Assembly (NCBI RefSeq): GCF_001686985.1
Contig: NZ_CP015318.1
Coordinates: 5,330,001-5,394,000, forward strand
Length of the DNA stretch: 64,000 nt
DNA from: Mesorhizobium amorphae CCNWGS0123
Lineage (GTDB): Bacteria; Pseudomonadota; Alphaproteobacteria; Rhizobiales; Rhizobiaceae
Direction: 5' to 3'
The translations under genes were made by a program, and so were the position numbers. Shown one piece after another: positions 45,811 through 54,159 of the stretch (positions are counted from its first letter, which is position 1; the number at the start of each line of letters is the position of its first letter). Below the pieces are notes generated by a model. It searched no databases, had not been told where the DNA came from, and saw only the letters and a program-made list of their open reading frames with translations.

Positions 45811-45987
45811 GGGGTTCGAGTCCACGCTGTGGGCAGCTTCAGAAATATACAGCAGAATCAATTACTTATATGGGTCTTTTGGTGGGCCCGGAGGACGTAT
45901 TAAGATTGTTGATTTTGTTGATTTTGTTGATTTTTTCGTGCGCCAGTATCAGAAGTCTTCCCGTATTGTTCCGTATGGTCCCGCGAC
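45811..45987. repeat. Right copy of the diverged direct repeat
   Basis: It is the counterpart of 36301-36468 in the same orientation. It includes GGGGTTCGAGTCCACG, the identical 27-bp block at 45877-45903, and a local GATTTTGTT triplication around 45909-45932 not expanded in the left copy. The pair brackets about 9.5 kb. Confidence 0.65.
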
Positions 45988-46145
45988 CTGGCATTGCCTT
46001 GGCGGCAGTGCGAAAAAATACCGTCATTCTCTAACCGATTGCATCAGTGCCACGCGGCGCGAAAGGCACCCGGCTCTAGGTGGCGCCCCAAGGCACGGAA
46101 GTACTGCATGAGCGTATGCGCGGCCGGCATTCGGCTTCAGTCAGT

Positions 46146-46949
46146 TCAGTTCGATTTGGCGTCGAATTCGACCTTGCATCGCTGGCCGGCGGGCAATCGG
46201 TTACCGGCATTGGGCAGCATGATGCGCACGCCGAACGTCCTGCTGGCCGCGTCCAACACCCGGTCGATCACCTGAACTGTGCCGACATGGACTTCATCGC
46301 GCGGCTCGCTGACGGTCACCCGGACAGGGAGGCCGACGCTGAACTTGCTGTATTCGCTGTCGGCGACGAAGGTTTCGACGCTCAACGGGTCGAGCTGTGC
46401 GATCGTGGCCAGTTGGCCGTCCTGATCGAGGTACTCGCCGGCATATAGCTTGCGTTCCATGACAATACCGTCGATCGGACTGACGATAACCTTCTGGCCC
46501 AGCACCGTTTTTGCCCGGGCGAGTTCGAGTTCGAGAATGCGTTTGCGCGTTTCGGCGAGCGCCACTTCGCGCTTGGAGACCTCCATTTGCGCGATCGCTT
46601 CCTCCACGGCATCCTTGGAGGTGACGTTCAGGCCGGCCAGCCGTTTGGAGCGGTCCATGCGGTTTAGGGCCAGTTGGTGTCGTGCCTGCTGAGCCTCGAT
46701 TTCCGACGTGTTGGCCGCCTGTTCGGACATCAGGTCGATCGTTGACAGCTCGGTGTTGGCATTCAGCCGGGCCAGGATTTGACCCTTTTTGACGATGTCG
46801 CCACGATCGATCAGCACCTCCTCAAGAAGGCCAGGCACTGTGCCGCCGACACCCACTACGATCGAAGGATTGACGACGCAATCCAGCGCCGCCGCATGAG
46901 CTGCGCCGGCCAGAAACACGACGGCGATGGAGATGATAGGTCGCAGCAT
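46146..46949 (-). CDS. HlyD-family periplasmic adaptor of the giant-protein cluster
   Basis: The 267-residue protein has a signal peptide (MLRPIISIAVVFLAGAAHAA), a barrel-sandwich start (GLLEEVLIDRGDIVKKGQIL), a coiled-coil hairpin about residues 75-145 and the returning half IVSPIDGIVMERKLYAGEYL. It starts at ATG 46949 with GGAGG and lies 48 bp after the SecA-like gene. It is shorter than typical AcrA adaptors. A role as periplasmic linker for export of the giant protein is inferred from the cluster. Confidence 0.88.
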   Translation of the reverse strand: MLRPIISIAVVFLAGAAHAAALDCVVNPSIVVGVGGTVPGLLEEVLIDRGDIVKKGQILARLNANTELSTIDLMSEQAANTSEIEAQQARHQLALNRMDRSKRLAGLNVTSKDAVEEAIAQMEVSKREVALAETRKRILELELARAKTVLGQKVIVSPIDGIVMERKLYAGEYLDQDGQLATIAQLDPLSVETFVADSEYSKFSVGLPVRVTVSEPRDEVHVGTVQVIDRVLDAASRTFGVRIMLPNAGNRLPAGQRCKVEFDAKSN

Positions 46950-46997
46950 TTGACGTGCCTCCTGCCCGCCGCGGCCCGTCCAGCCGCCGGCCCAAGT

Positions 46998-48986
46998 CTA
47001 TTCGGATTTGCCGGAGAATGCGAGCAGCACACCCAGCCGCCGGTCCTGGTCGAGCAGGTCCTTGCGCTCCGTTGCATGCGCGCGTTCAGCGCGCATCTGC
47101 GCCACCCGAAACAGCGCAAGCGCGGCTCGGCGCCGGAACCAGCTCTGACGCCGGCTGGCCCACTCGACAAGGCGTGGCGGCGCGAGATCGAGGATCGGAT
47201 CCTGCAGCGAAAGAATGTCCCGCGTTGACCCCCGGTCCCCCTTGCGCGCCGTCCGCCCTTCCATCTGCCGGTCGATCCGACGGGCATCGTGGCGCTCGCT
47301 CAGCACCACATGAAGCCCGCCCATCGCCAGCGCCTCCGGATCGACCTTTATGTCCACGCCGCGCCCGGCCATGTTGGTCGCGACCGTCACCGTTCCGACT
47401 CGACCCGCGCCCGCGATGACATTTGCCTCGTCCTCGCTCTGCTCGGCATTCAGCACGGCATGCTCGACGCAGGCGCGCTCGAGACATGCGCTGAGTTCCT
47501 GCGACGCAGAGACCGAACGCGTGCCAATCAGCACCGGCCGTCCGAGGGCCCGCATCGTCTCGACCTCCTGCACGATGCGGTTCCATTTTTCGTCGCGCGT
47601 CGCGCACACGATAGGCGCGAGCTTCGCGCGCCGGGGCGGCACATGGGTCGGCACTGCGAGAACCGACAGCCCGTAGACCGCGCCCAGTTCGCCCTTGACC
47701 TCGTAGGCAGTACCGGACATCCCGGCAAGGCGCAGATAACGGCGAAAAAAGCGCTGGTAGGTGATCCGCGCGACGGTGCGTTTGCGCGGCGTCACCTTGC
47801 AGCCCTCCTTGAATTCGATCAACTGATGAAGGCCATCACTCCATGTGCGGTCGGCCATGATACGCCCGGTGAATTCGTCGACGATCTGAACGGTCTCGTC
47901 GGTGACCAGATAGTGTTCGCCGCGTCGGAAAAGCAGCAACGCGGAGAGCGCCTGTCTGGCCGATTCCTCGCGTCGCAGGCGATTGCGCCAGAATCCGTCG
48001 GCCGCCTCGGCGCGCGTCCAGAGCCTATCCTTGCCGGCTACCGTCAATTCGATGCGGCGCTGGTCCGGCAACAGCACGTAGTCGACATCCTGTTGCAGGT
48101 CTTCGATCAGACGAAACGTCTTTTCCGCCCAGTTGCGTTCGTCGACGGAGTTGCTTTCCTGGGAAATGATCAGCGGCGTGCGTGCCTCGTCGACCAGCGC
48201 GCTGTCGGCCTCGTCGACGATTGCCAGGTGCAGACCGCGCATGACTGTCTGCGAATTTACGCTGCCGGCCTGGCCGAAGCCGCTGAGCTTGCGGTGCAGC
48301 AGCCCGGTCCTTTGGCCAAGCGCCATGCGATCGCGCAGGTAATCGAACGCAACCTCTTTGTTGCTCGCATAGACAATGTCCGACGCATAGACTTGCGGCC
48401 GCCCTGCCCTGTCGCCGCTCTGGATCAGGCCCGTGGTCAGGCCGAGAAAGTCATAGACAGGCTTGAGCGTCGCAAGGTCGCGTGCCGCCAGATAGTCGTT
48501 CACAGTTATGATGTGAACCGGCGTACCCGCCAGCGCCGCGGCCGAGGCGGCAAGACCGGCGGTGATCGTCTTTCCCTCGCCTGTGGCCATCTCCGCCACC
48601 CGCCCGTCGAGCATCGCGAGGCCGCCCAGAATTTGAACGTTGTGGTGGCGCAGGCCGAGCTTGCGCCATGATATCTCGCGCACGATCGCGAAGCACCGTT
48701 CGATGTTCGCCTGGGTCAGGCCGCCGCGGCGCATCACCGGCCGGAACGCCGCGACCAGCTCGACAAGCTCGACTTCGGCTATGCCCGCATAGTCACGTCC
48801 GAGTGCCTCGATGCGCGGCAACGCGCGATACATCCGCCGGAGCCTTGCCCGCTCCCGTAACGGCGAGGCCACGCCAACCAGCCACTGGTCCAGCCAGTCG
48901 AGGAATCTCGGCGCCGGGTCTTCCCGTTCGGCACCGAGATCGAGGGCCGGGAGCAGGACCCCGGCCGTTTGCCCGGCCGCAGTCAA
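46998..48986 (-). CDS. SecA-like preprotein translocase ATPase (short, accessory type)
   Basis: The 662-residue protein is a DEAD-type motor related to SecA: Walker A in MATGEGKTITAGLAAS, VNDYLAARD, IVYASNKEVAFDYLRD, DEAD in AIVDEADSALVDEARTPLI, MSGTAYEVKGEL, and VTVATNMAGRGVDIKVDP with GGLHVV. Motif VI reads RQMEGRTARKGDRGS where housekeeping SecA has a RGR-x-GRQGD form. It is about 240 residues shorter than usual SecA and lacks the C-terminal zinc-binding tail. The start appears to be a TTG at 48986 after GGAAG. Its place beside SapC, M50-HlyD and the giant protein argues for a dedicated export motor. Confidence 0.88.
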   Translation of the reverse strand: MTAAGQTAGVLLPALDLGAEREDPAPRFLDWLDQWLVGVASPLRERARLRRMYRALPRIEALGRDYAGIAEVELVELVAAFRPVMRRGGLTQANIERCFAIVREISWRKLGLRHHNVQILGGLAMLDGRVAEMATGEGKTITAGLAASAAALAGTPVHIITVNDYLAARDLATLKPVYDFLGLTTGLIQSGDRAGRPQVYASDIVYASNKEVAFDYLRDRMALGQRTGLLHRKLSGFGQAGSVNSQTVMRGLHLAIVDEADSALVDEARTPLIISQESNSVDERNWAEKTFRLIEDLQQDVDYVLLPDQRRIELTVAGKDRLWTRAEAADGFWRNRLRREESARQALSALLLFRRGEHYLVTDETVQIVDEFTGRIMADRTWSDGLHQLIEFKEGCKVTPRKRTVARITYQRFFRRYLRLAGMSGTAYEVKGELGAVYGLSVLAVPTHVPPRRAKLAPIVCATRDEKWNRIVQEVETMRALGRPVLIGTRSVSASQELSACLERACVEHAVLNAEQSEDEANVIAGAGRVGTVTVATNMAGRGVDIKVDPEALAMGGLHVVLSERHDARRIDRQMEGRTARKGDRGSTRDILSLQDPILDLAPPRLVEWASRRQSWFRRRAALALFRVAQMRAERAHATERKDLLDQDRRLGVLLAFSGKSE

Positions 48987-49032
48987 GCTTCCATCCTAAT
49001 ACGCTCGGGTAACATCTCGGTCGTCAACTTTG

Positions 49033-49881
49033 TCAAGCCTGCGGCAGCCTTACGTCCGTTTCATCACCGCCCTTGCGCCCCGTCGCTTTGCCGGTTTCCC
49101 GTTTCGCTTTGGCAGAAGTCGCTTCTGGCGCCGGTTCCGATCTGTCCTCGACATCCGGGCCTGAGGCAGGCATCCGCTCCAGCATGTTGGCGAAGTGCCG
49201 CAAGGAATGGAGGTGAAGATAGGTGCACTCCAATTCGTCATTTCCGAACATCGCCTGCAGGTCGGCGGCATCGATCGCTTTCAGCTTCTGCCGGTCGACC
49301 GTCATGAAGCCGGCTAGCGAACGGCGCTCGCCGCTGTTCAAATTGAACTGCGCCTGCATCGGCTGCAGCAGACCGAGAGACTTCAGAAGATCGCAATATC
49401 GCTTGGTGCGTTGAAAGCGCGACTGATAATCCTGAAGGAAGCCGAGCACTTCTTTCAGGTAGCGCGTCTGCTGTCCGTCGCTGTCGAACAGCCGCTCGCC
49501 GCGGCCCTCCCGGTTGATGCCCTCAAAGCTCTCGTCGATGTTGAGGATGAATGTTCGGCCGCTGGCATCGGAGGAAAAAACGAACGGATAGCGCCGCACG
49601 AACGCCGGAACATATTTGCCGCTCCAGTTGCCGGCATCGTCTACATAAAGGTTTTCGGTCTGCTTCACGCCAAGAATAACTGCCGGCATGATCGACTGTT
49701 CGGTGCCCGCGAAAACGATCGGATACTCCGCCGCTGCCTGCGCGAATTCGACAGCTGTCACCGGTACCGAGTTCACGTTGCGGGCGAAGGCGTAGGAGTG
49801 ACCTGTCTTGATCGACACATCCCTGTGACGGTCTGAGGTCACCGGCTTGGCGTCTTGATAGAAAAGAAGCTGAACAGTCAT
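49033..49881 (-). CDS. SapC-family protein
   Basis: The 282-residue protein matches the SapC family (PVTAVEFAQAAAEYPIVFAG, YVDDAGNWSGKYVPAFVRRYPF, ILNIDESFEGINREG). The family is named from surface-layer protein loci. No signal peptide is visible, so it is probably cytoplasmic. The last 40 residues are Lys/Glu-rich and probably disordered. ATG 49881 has GAGGAGAG. It is separated from the M50 gene by about 190 bp containing a long palindrome, so it may begin a second transcript with secA and hlyD. Confidence 0.85.
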   Translation of the reverse strand: MTVQLLFYQDAKPVTSDRHRDVSIKTGHSYAFARNVNSVPVTAVEFAQAAAEYPIVFAGTEQSIMPAVILGVKQTENLYVDDAGNWSGKYVPAFVRRYPFVFSSDASGRTFILNIDESFEGINREGRGERLFDSDGQQTRYLKEVLGFLQDYQSRFQRTKRYCDLLKSLGLLQPMQAQFNLNSGERRSLAGFMTVDRQKLKAIDAADLQAMFGNDELECTYLHLHSLRHFANMLERMPASGPDVEDRSEPAPEATSAKAKRETGKATGRKGGDETDVRLPQA

Positions 49882-49943
49882 GAGAACTCTCCTCGAGGTG
49901 TAAAACTCAGTTAATTTATCGTTTCCGCGATATGCTCTGCATT

Positions 49944-49964
49944 AATACTTGATCGACAAGTATT
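49944..49964. promoter_or_regulatory. Perfect 8-5-8 palindrome upstream of sapC
   Basis: AATACTTG-ATCGA-CAAGTATT is an exact inverted repeat 63 bp upstream of the SapC start codon. It could be a regulator site. No T run follows on either strand, so a terminator is less likely. Confidence 0.5.
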
Positions 49965-50072
49965 GATCACACCACCGCGGCACCCGATTGTAAAGTGAAA
50001 TGCGGCATTCAGCGCACTTCCCGAGTAGTTTAGTTAACTTCAACCACAGATTACTAACTCCGTTCATGAGGA

Positions 50073-52220
50073 CTAGACCTGGTAAACGCGCAGGAACACC
50101 TGCCTGATCCAGCGATACGTACGTTCGTAAAGCGGCACATTGCCGTGAAAAAAGCGGACGTAGATGCGCCCGCCGATGCGGTCGATCTTGCTTGGATTGG
50201 CCAGCACCAGTTCCAGATGCATCAAGTTGGCAAGCACCCGCTTCTGCGAAGGATCGGTCGGGTCGAGCGAAAACTCCCCACCGCCCACAGTGCTCAATGC
50301 GGCGTTCGGCAAAGTTGCGGTCAGCGAAGGCACCTCGCGTATGATCTTGGCAGGATGCGAAACCGAAGGGTCTTCGACGAAGCGCACGTCGACGAACGCC
50401 GTATGGTTGCGAACCAGGTCGGCGTCGCTTTCTGGGATCACGGCGCGCAATGTCGGCTGATCGAACCGCGTCACATAGGCCAAGGTCTCGCCACGGCGCA
50501 CGAACTTGCCGTCGAGATCCTTTGCCGAGGGAACGATCAGAGTTCCGCTTGCCTGCGCCCGTACCGTCAGCGCTTCGGCACGGTCGCGTGCGAGGACGAG
50601 GTCGGCGCGTGCCAGCCTGAGTTCTTCGGCCACCACTTTAGCGTCGACCTTGTTTGAGACATCGAGCTTTTCGAGGCGTCGCTCAAGCTCCCCGACCCTC
50701 AAATCCAGCAGGACAGTCCGCGCTTCCAGCAAAGGGTCTTCCAGCCGCAAGATCGGGGCGCCTCGCTCAATCCGGGCACCGGGGGTTGCGACAATCTCGG
50801 TCACCACGCCATCGACACCGGCATTGACGACCCCGTCGCCCGGCAGCCAGACGACGCCCTGCGCGGCGGTCGCGTAAGGCAGCGGGATGACGAAGAATGG
50901 CATGGCTACCAGCGCGAGGCTGGCGGCAACGACGGCGAAGGCCCTCCCCCTCGTCCTTCTCAATGATGCGCTTGTGAACAGAAACCACAGCTGGCGTGCC
51001 AGCGGCAAACCAACCATCAGCACCAGCGCCCACCCAGCCATCATCATGCCGACGACAAAGAAACGCTGGCTGACCAACGTGACGATCGCCACCATAACGC
51101 CGATCCGGTAGAAGAACGCGGTGACGCCGTAGCTGAACAGCCAGAACTCTTCGCCTTGTGCGGTCGCCGGCGTTTCGGCGCTTTCGATGCCGAACAGATA
51201 ACGCTGCACCAGATAGCCGAGATATTTGGTCGCGCGCTGACCAAGGTTCGGTATCTCGAGAATGTCGCTCAGAACGTAGTAACCGTCGAAGCGCAGCAGT
51301 GGATTGCCGTTGAACAGCAAGGTCGAAATGCCGCCGATGAGCATTACGTTGAATGCGAAGGCGCGCACCAGTCCGGGCTCGGCGTTCAGCCAGACGATCA
51401 GCGCCAGACAGGCCAATAACCCCTCGACGATAATGCCTGCCGCCCCCACCAAGGCGCGCTGCCACTTGTCCCGGAATGCAAGGCTCTCCGACGCGTCGAC
51501 ATAGGGCACCGGCATGAATACGAGCAGCATCACGCCGATCTCGTGCACTTCACCGCCCCAGCGTTTGACGGCGTAGGCATGTCCTAGTTCATGCAGAGCC
51601 TTGATGAAGGGATAGGCGATCAGGATCAGCGCGATATTCTCGGCCGAGAGAACCCGGTCGGTTACGTCGCCGGTCAGTGCCTGCCAGTTCATCGCAGCAA
51701 GGAAAATCGAATAGCCAACCAGCGCGAGGAAGGCGACGCCGCCGATCCAGGATAGGAACGGCCGCACAAGCGGATAGGTCGCGTTCAAGAATTCGTCCGG
51801 ATCGAACAGCCCGACGCGAATCGCCAGCGGATTGGCGAATTTCGACAGAAGTTTACGGTTGTGCTGCTTGCTGGCGCGGTCGGCGATTTCCTCAATATCG
51901 GGCGGAATGTCGCCAAACAGCACATCTGAAGCATGAAGCTGCCCCAGAAGTCGGATCACGGCGTCTTGTGTAATGACCTTTTCGTCGAGGCGTTCGCAGG
52001 CGTTGTCCCACACTTCCTGCATGGTGCGACGGCCGGTCATCAGGCTGATGATAAAATAGGCCTCCGGCGTGAAGCGATGGAAGCGGCCTGAGGTCCGGTC
52101 CTGCATCACATGCCAGACCTGGCCGCGGAAGATCGTGCGGTGGATGCTCACCTGGCTTCGCAGCCGCGGCTTCAATTGCGCGACACGATACCAGGACGAA
52201 CTGAAATAGCTCCTGTCCAT
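50073..52220 (-). CDS. PqqD-like / M50 site-2 protease / HlyD-like fusion membrane protein
   Basis: The 715-residue protein has three parts. Residues about 10-105 are PqqD-like (HRTIFRGQVWHVMQDRTSGR, LLGQLHASDVLFGD). Residues about 150-430 form an M50 intramembrane metalloprotease with the zinc motif in IKALHELGHAYAVKRWGG and a second site in NGNPLLRFDGYYVLSDIL. From about 460 there is a biotinyl/lipoyl-barrel and coiled-coil adaptor region (VNAGVDGVVTEIVATPGARI). The start is ATG 52220, just after the stop of the GAF-HlyD gene. The family occurs in export loci; it may recognise, cleave or guide the giant protein in the membrane (inference). Confidence 0.88.
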   Translation of the reverse strand: MDRSYFSSSWYRVAQLKPRLRSQVSIHRTIFRGQVWHVMQDRTSGRFHRFTPEAYFIISLMTGRRTMQEVWDNACERLDEKVITQDAVIRLLGQLHASDVLFGDIPPDIEEIADRASKQHNRKLLSKFANPLAIRVGLFDPDEFLNATYPLVRPFLSWIGGVAFLALVGYSIFLAAMNWQALTGDVTDRVLSAENIALILIAYPFIKALHELGHAYAVKRWGGEVHEIGVMLLVFMPVPYVDASESLAFRDKWQRALVGAAGIIVEGLLACLALIVWLNAEPGLVRAFAFNVMLIGGISTLLFNGNPLLRFDGYYVLSDILEIPNLGQRATKYLGYLVQRYLFGIESAETPATAQGEEFWLFSYGVTAFFYRIGVMVAIVTLVSQRFFVVGMMMAGWALVLMVGLPLARQLWFLFTSASLRRTRGRAFAVVAASLALVAMPFFVIPLPYATAAQGVVWLPGDGVVNAGVDGVVTEIVATPGARIERGAPILRLEDPLLEARTVLLDLRVGELERRLEKLDVSNKVDAKVVAEELRLARADLVLARDRAEALTVRAQASGTLIVPSAKDLDGKFVRRGETLAYVTRFDQPTLRAVIPESDADLVRNHTAFVDVRFVEDPSVSHPAKIIREVPSLTATLPNAALSTVGGGEFSLDPTDPSQKRVLANLMHLELVLANPSKIDRIGGRIYVRFFHGNVPLYERTYRWIRQVFLRVYQV

Positions 52221-52222
52221 GG

Positions 52223-54094
52223 TCAGCCCGCCCAACGCCAGAGGGTAAGGCGCAGCCAGTCGATCATCTTCTGGGTGTAGACGAAGAACAGCAGCCGTTC
52301 GTCCACATGGGTCTTGCTGACGCCCTCCATGCCGGGACGTAGCCGCTCGGGGGACCCGGTGAGCGAAGCCTCGACCATGAACGAGTTGCGGCCGTTGCCC
52401 TGTCGCGAGACAGAGGTGATCTGTTCGATCTTGTACGACAGCGGCACTCTCGGCAACGCGCTGACCCGCAACTGGCCGGTCTGGCCGATCTTGATGTCTT
52501 CGATGTCGCTTTCGTCGACTTCCAGCACCACGCGGTAAGCATCGAGTGGCGCGATGTGAAACATTTCCTGGCCACGCTCGACCGCCGCGCCGACCGATTG
52601 TGACAGATCGCCGGCGACAATAAATCCATCAAATGGCGCCACCAGGCGGGTGCGCCGCAGCTGTTCGTCGATCAGCGACAGCTGCGCGTCCGCCTGCTTG
52701 ATCTGGGCCTCGATGATCTGGCTTTCGGCGCGCTCGCCACGCGCCAGCGCGCGGTCAAATTCCGTTTCCTTCTGAGCCTTGGTGGTGACCAGTCGCAGCC
52801 GCTCGAAGGTCAGATCCTGATCGTCGAGTTGCGCCAGAACCTGATCCTTGCGCACCGTTTCGCCGGCCTTGGCGAATTCTGACAGAACATAGCCACTGAA
52901 CGGGGCGACGATGGTTCGCTGCACCGAACCGCGAATGACCGCAGGCGCCGTTACCGCATAGGGCGAGGTGGCGACGCTCAGATAGGCGGCTATCGCCACC
53001 GCGGCCAGCGTCGCAATCTTGCGCCCGATGAAGCGTGGGCCAAGCAGCCTCTTGATCTGGATCCAGCCCGCCTCGATCGCCTTGGTGAAGATTGTTCGGT
53101 CGTTGCGGCGTTTTTCCTCGAGTACGGGTCCGACCACGGCCGCAACCGCATCGCAAAGGTAGATCGTCTCCTGGTCAAAGATCGCGTCGGCGGGCCGCAG
53201 GAAAGTGAGCGCGCCCGTCATCCGGCCGTTGCTCTGCAGCGGCACGGTCAGGGCTGCGCCGTTCTTGTGCTGGCGTGTCAAGGCTTCATGCGCGATGCTG
53301 ACCCGATATTCCTGGCCCTCGCGCGGTGGCGCGACGACCACGGCCCGCTGGTCGATCGCCTCGTCCATCGCCGCCGCGACGTCGCGCATGAAGCTGACCT
53401 TGCTGTCGAATGCTGCCGAGTGGGACACCGCCGCAACGCGCGTCCAGCGCCGGCGCATCACGCCAATGGCGACCGGGTCGCAATTCAGCCGCATGGCGAG
53501 TTCGGTGACGAGCGCAGTGCAGGCGCTCTTGTACCGCTTCTTCTCGATCACGGTCGCCAACATATCGAACGCAAAGCGGCTGCGCTGCGCTGCCTGTTCG
53601 CTCTGATCGCCCATGCCGCGGCGCACATGCACCTCGACCCAGCCGCAAGCCCACTGGATCTTGCGCATGATGTCGGTGAAGGCAGCGTCGTTTCGCTTCA
53701 CCGCAACGGCACAGGCTCCGAACAGATGCCCGTCGATGAGGATGGGGGACGCGATGATCTGTGTGTCGTCAGCCGGGCCCGATACACTGACGCCCTGACG
53801 CTTTCCTGTCGCCATTTCGGCGGCAGCGAGAAGTCCGCCGGCCGGCGACTGCGAGTTCGGCCATGCGGCTGTTAGCACATAAGGCCCGGCATCGGCTTCC
53901 CCAAGTACCAAGGCTGCTGCGGAGGCATCGGGTATCTGGCGGCACAGGAGGCCCAGCCATGCGCCGATGAACTCATCGGACGTCCCGGCAGTGCGGAAGC
54001 GTGCCCACAGCGCCTGGTCCAGAACGCTGTAGCTGACGATGCCGGTATCATCCAGCATCCTACGAGTGTCACCGTCAAGGATGCTATCGGCCAT
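52223..54094 (-). CDS. GAF-domain / HlyD-type adaptor fusion
   Basis: The protein has 623 residues from ATG 54094. The first 340 or so residues are soluble with one or two GAF-like modules (SACTALVTELAMRLNCDPVA, ALTVPLQSNGRMTGALTFL, AVAAVVGPVLEEK). One membrane helix follows (IATLAAVAIAAYLSVATS). The rest is an HlyD-like periplasmic adaptor with APFSGYVLSEFAKAGETVRK, a coiled coil, and RLVAPFDGFIVAGDLSQSVG. The layout suggests a cytoplasmic sensory domain coupled to a periplasmic conduit. It lies between the giant-protein gene (65 bp) and the M50 gene, all on the minus strand. Confidence 0.88.
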   Translation of the reverse strand: MADSILDGDTRRMLDDTGIVSYSVLDQALWARFRTAGTSDEFIGAWLGLLCRQIPDASAAALVLGEADAGPYVLTAAWPNSQSPAGGLLAAAEMATGKRQGVSVSGPADDTQIIASPILIDGHLFGACAVAVKRNDAAFTDIMRKIQWACGWVEVHVRRGMGDQSEQAAQRSRFAFDMLATVIEKKRYKSACTALVTELAMRLNCDPVAIGVMRRRWTRVAAVSHSAAFDSKVSFMRDVAAAMDEAIDQRAVVVAPPREGQEYRVSIAHEALTRQHKNGAALTVPLQSNGRMTGALTFLRPADAIFDQETIYLCDAVAAVVGPVLEEKRRNDRTIFTKAIEAGWIQIKRLLGPRFIGRKIATLAAVAIAAYLSVATSPYAVTAPAVIRGSVQRTIVAPFSGYVLSEFAKAGETVRKDQVLAQLDDQDLTFERLRLVTTKAQKETEFDRALARGERAESQIIEAQIKQADAQLSLIDEQLRRTRLVAPFDGFIVAGDLSQSVGAAVERGQEMFHIAPLDAYRVVLEVDESDIEDIKIGQTGQLRVSALPRVPLSYKIEQITSVSRQGNGRNSFMVEASLTGSPERLRPGMEGVSKTHVDERLLFFVYTQKMIDWLRLTLWRWAG

Positions 54095-54159
54095 GGACAC
54101 CCGTTTCGAAGCGGCGGACGCAGTTCGCGAAATGTGGGAACTGCGCCGCCATCATTGTC

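Noticed and set aside
45905..45935. GATTTTGTT tandem repeat as a functional element
   Set aside because: It is a triplication of a 9-bp unit inside the diverged repeat. It looks like slippage and has no partner feature.
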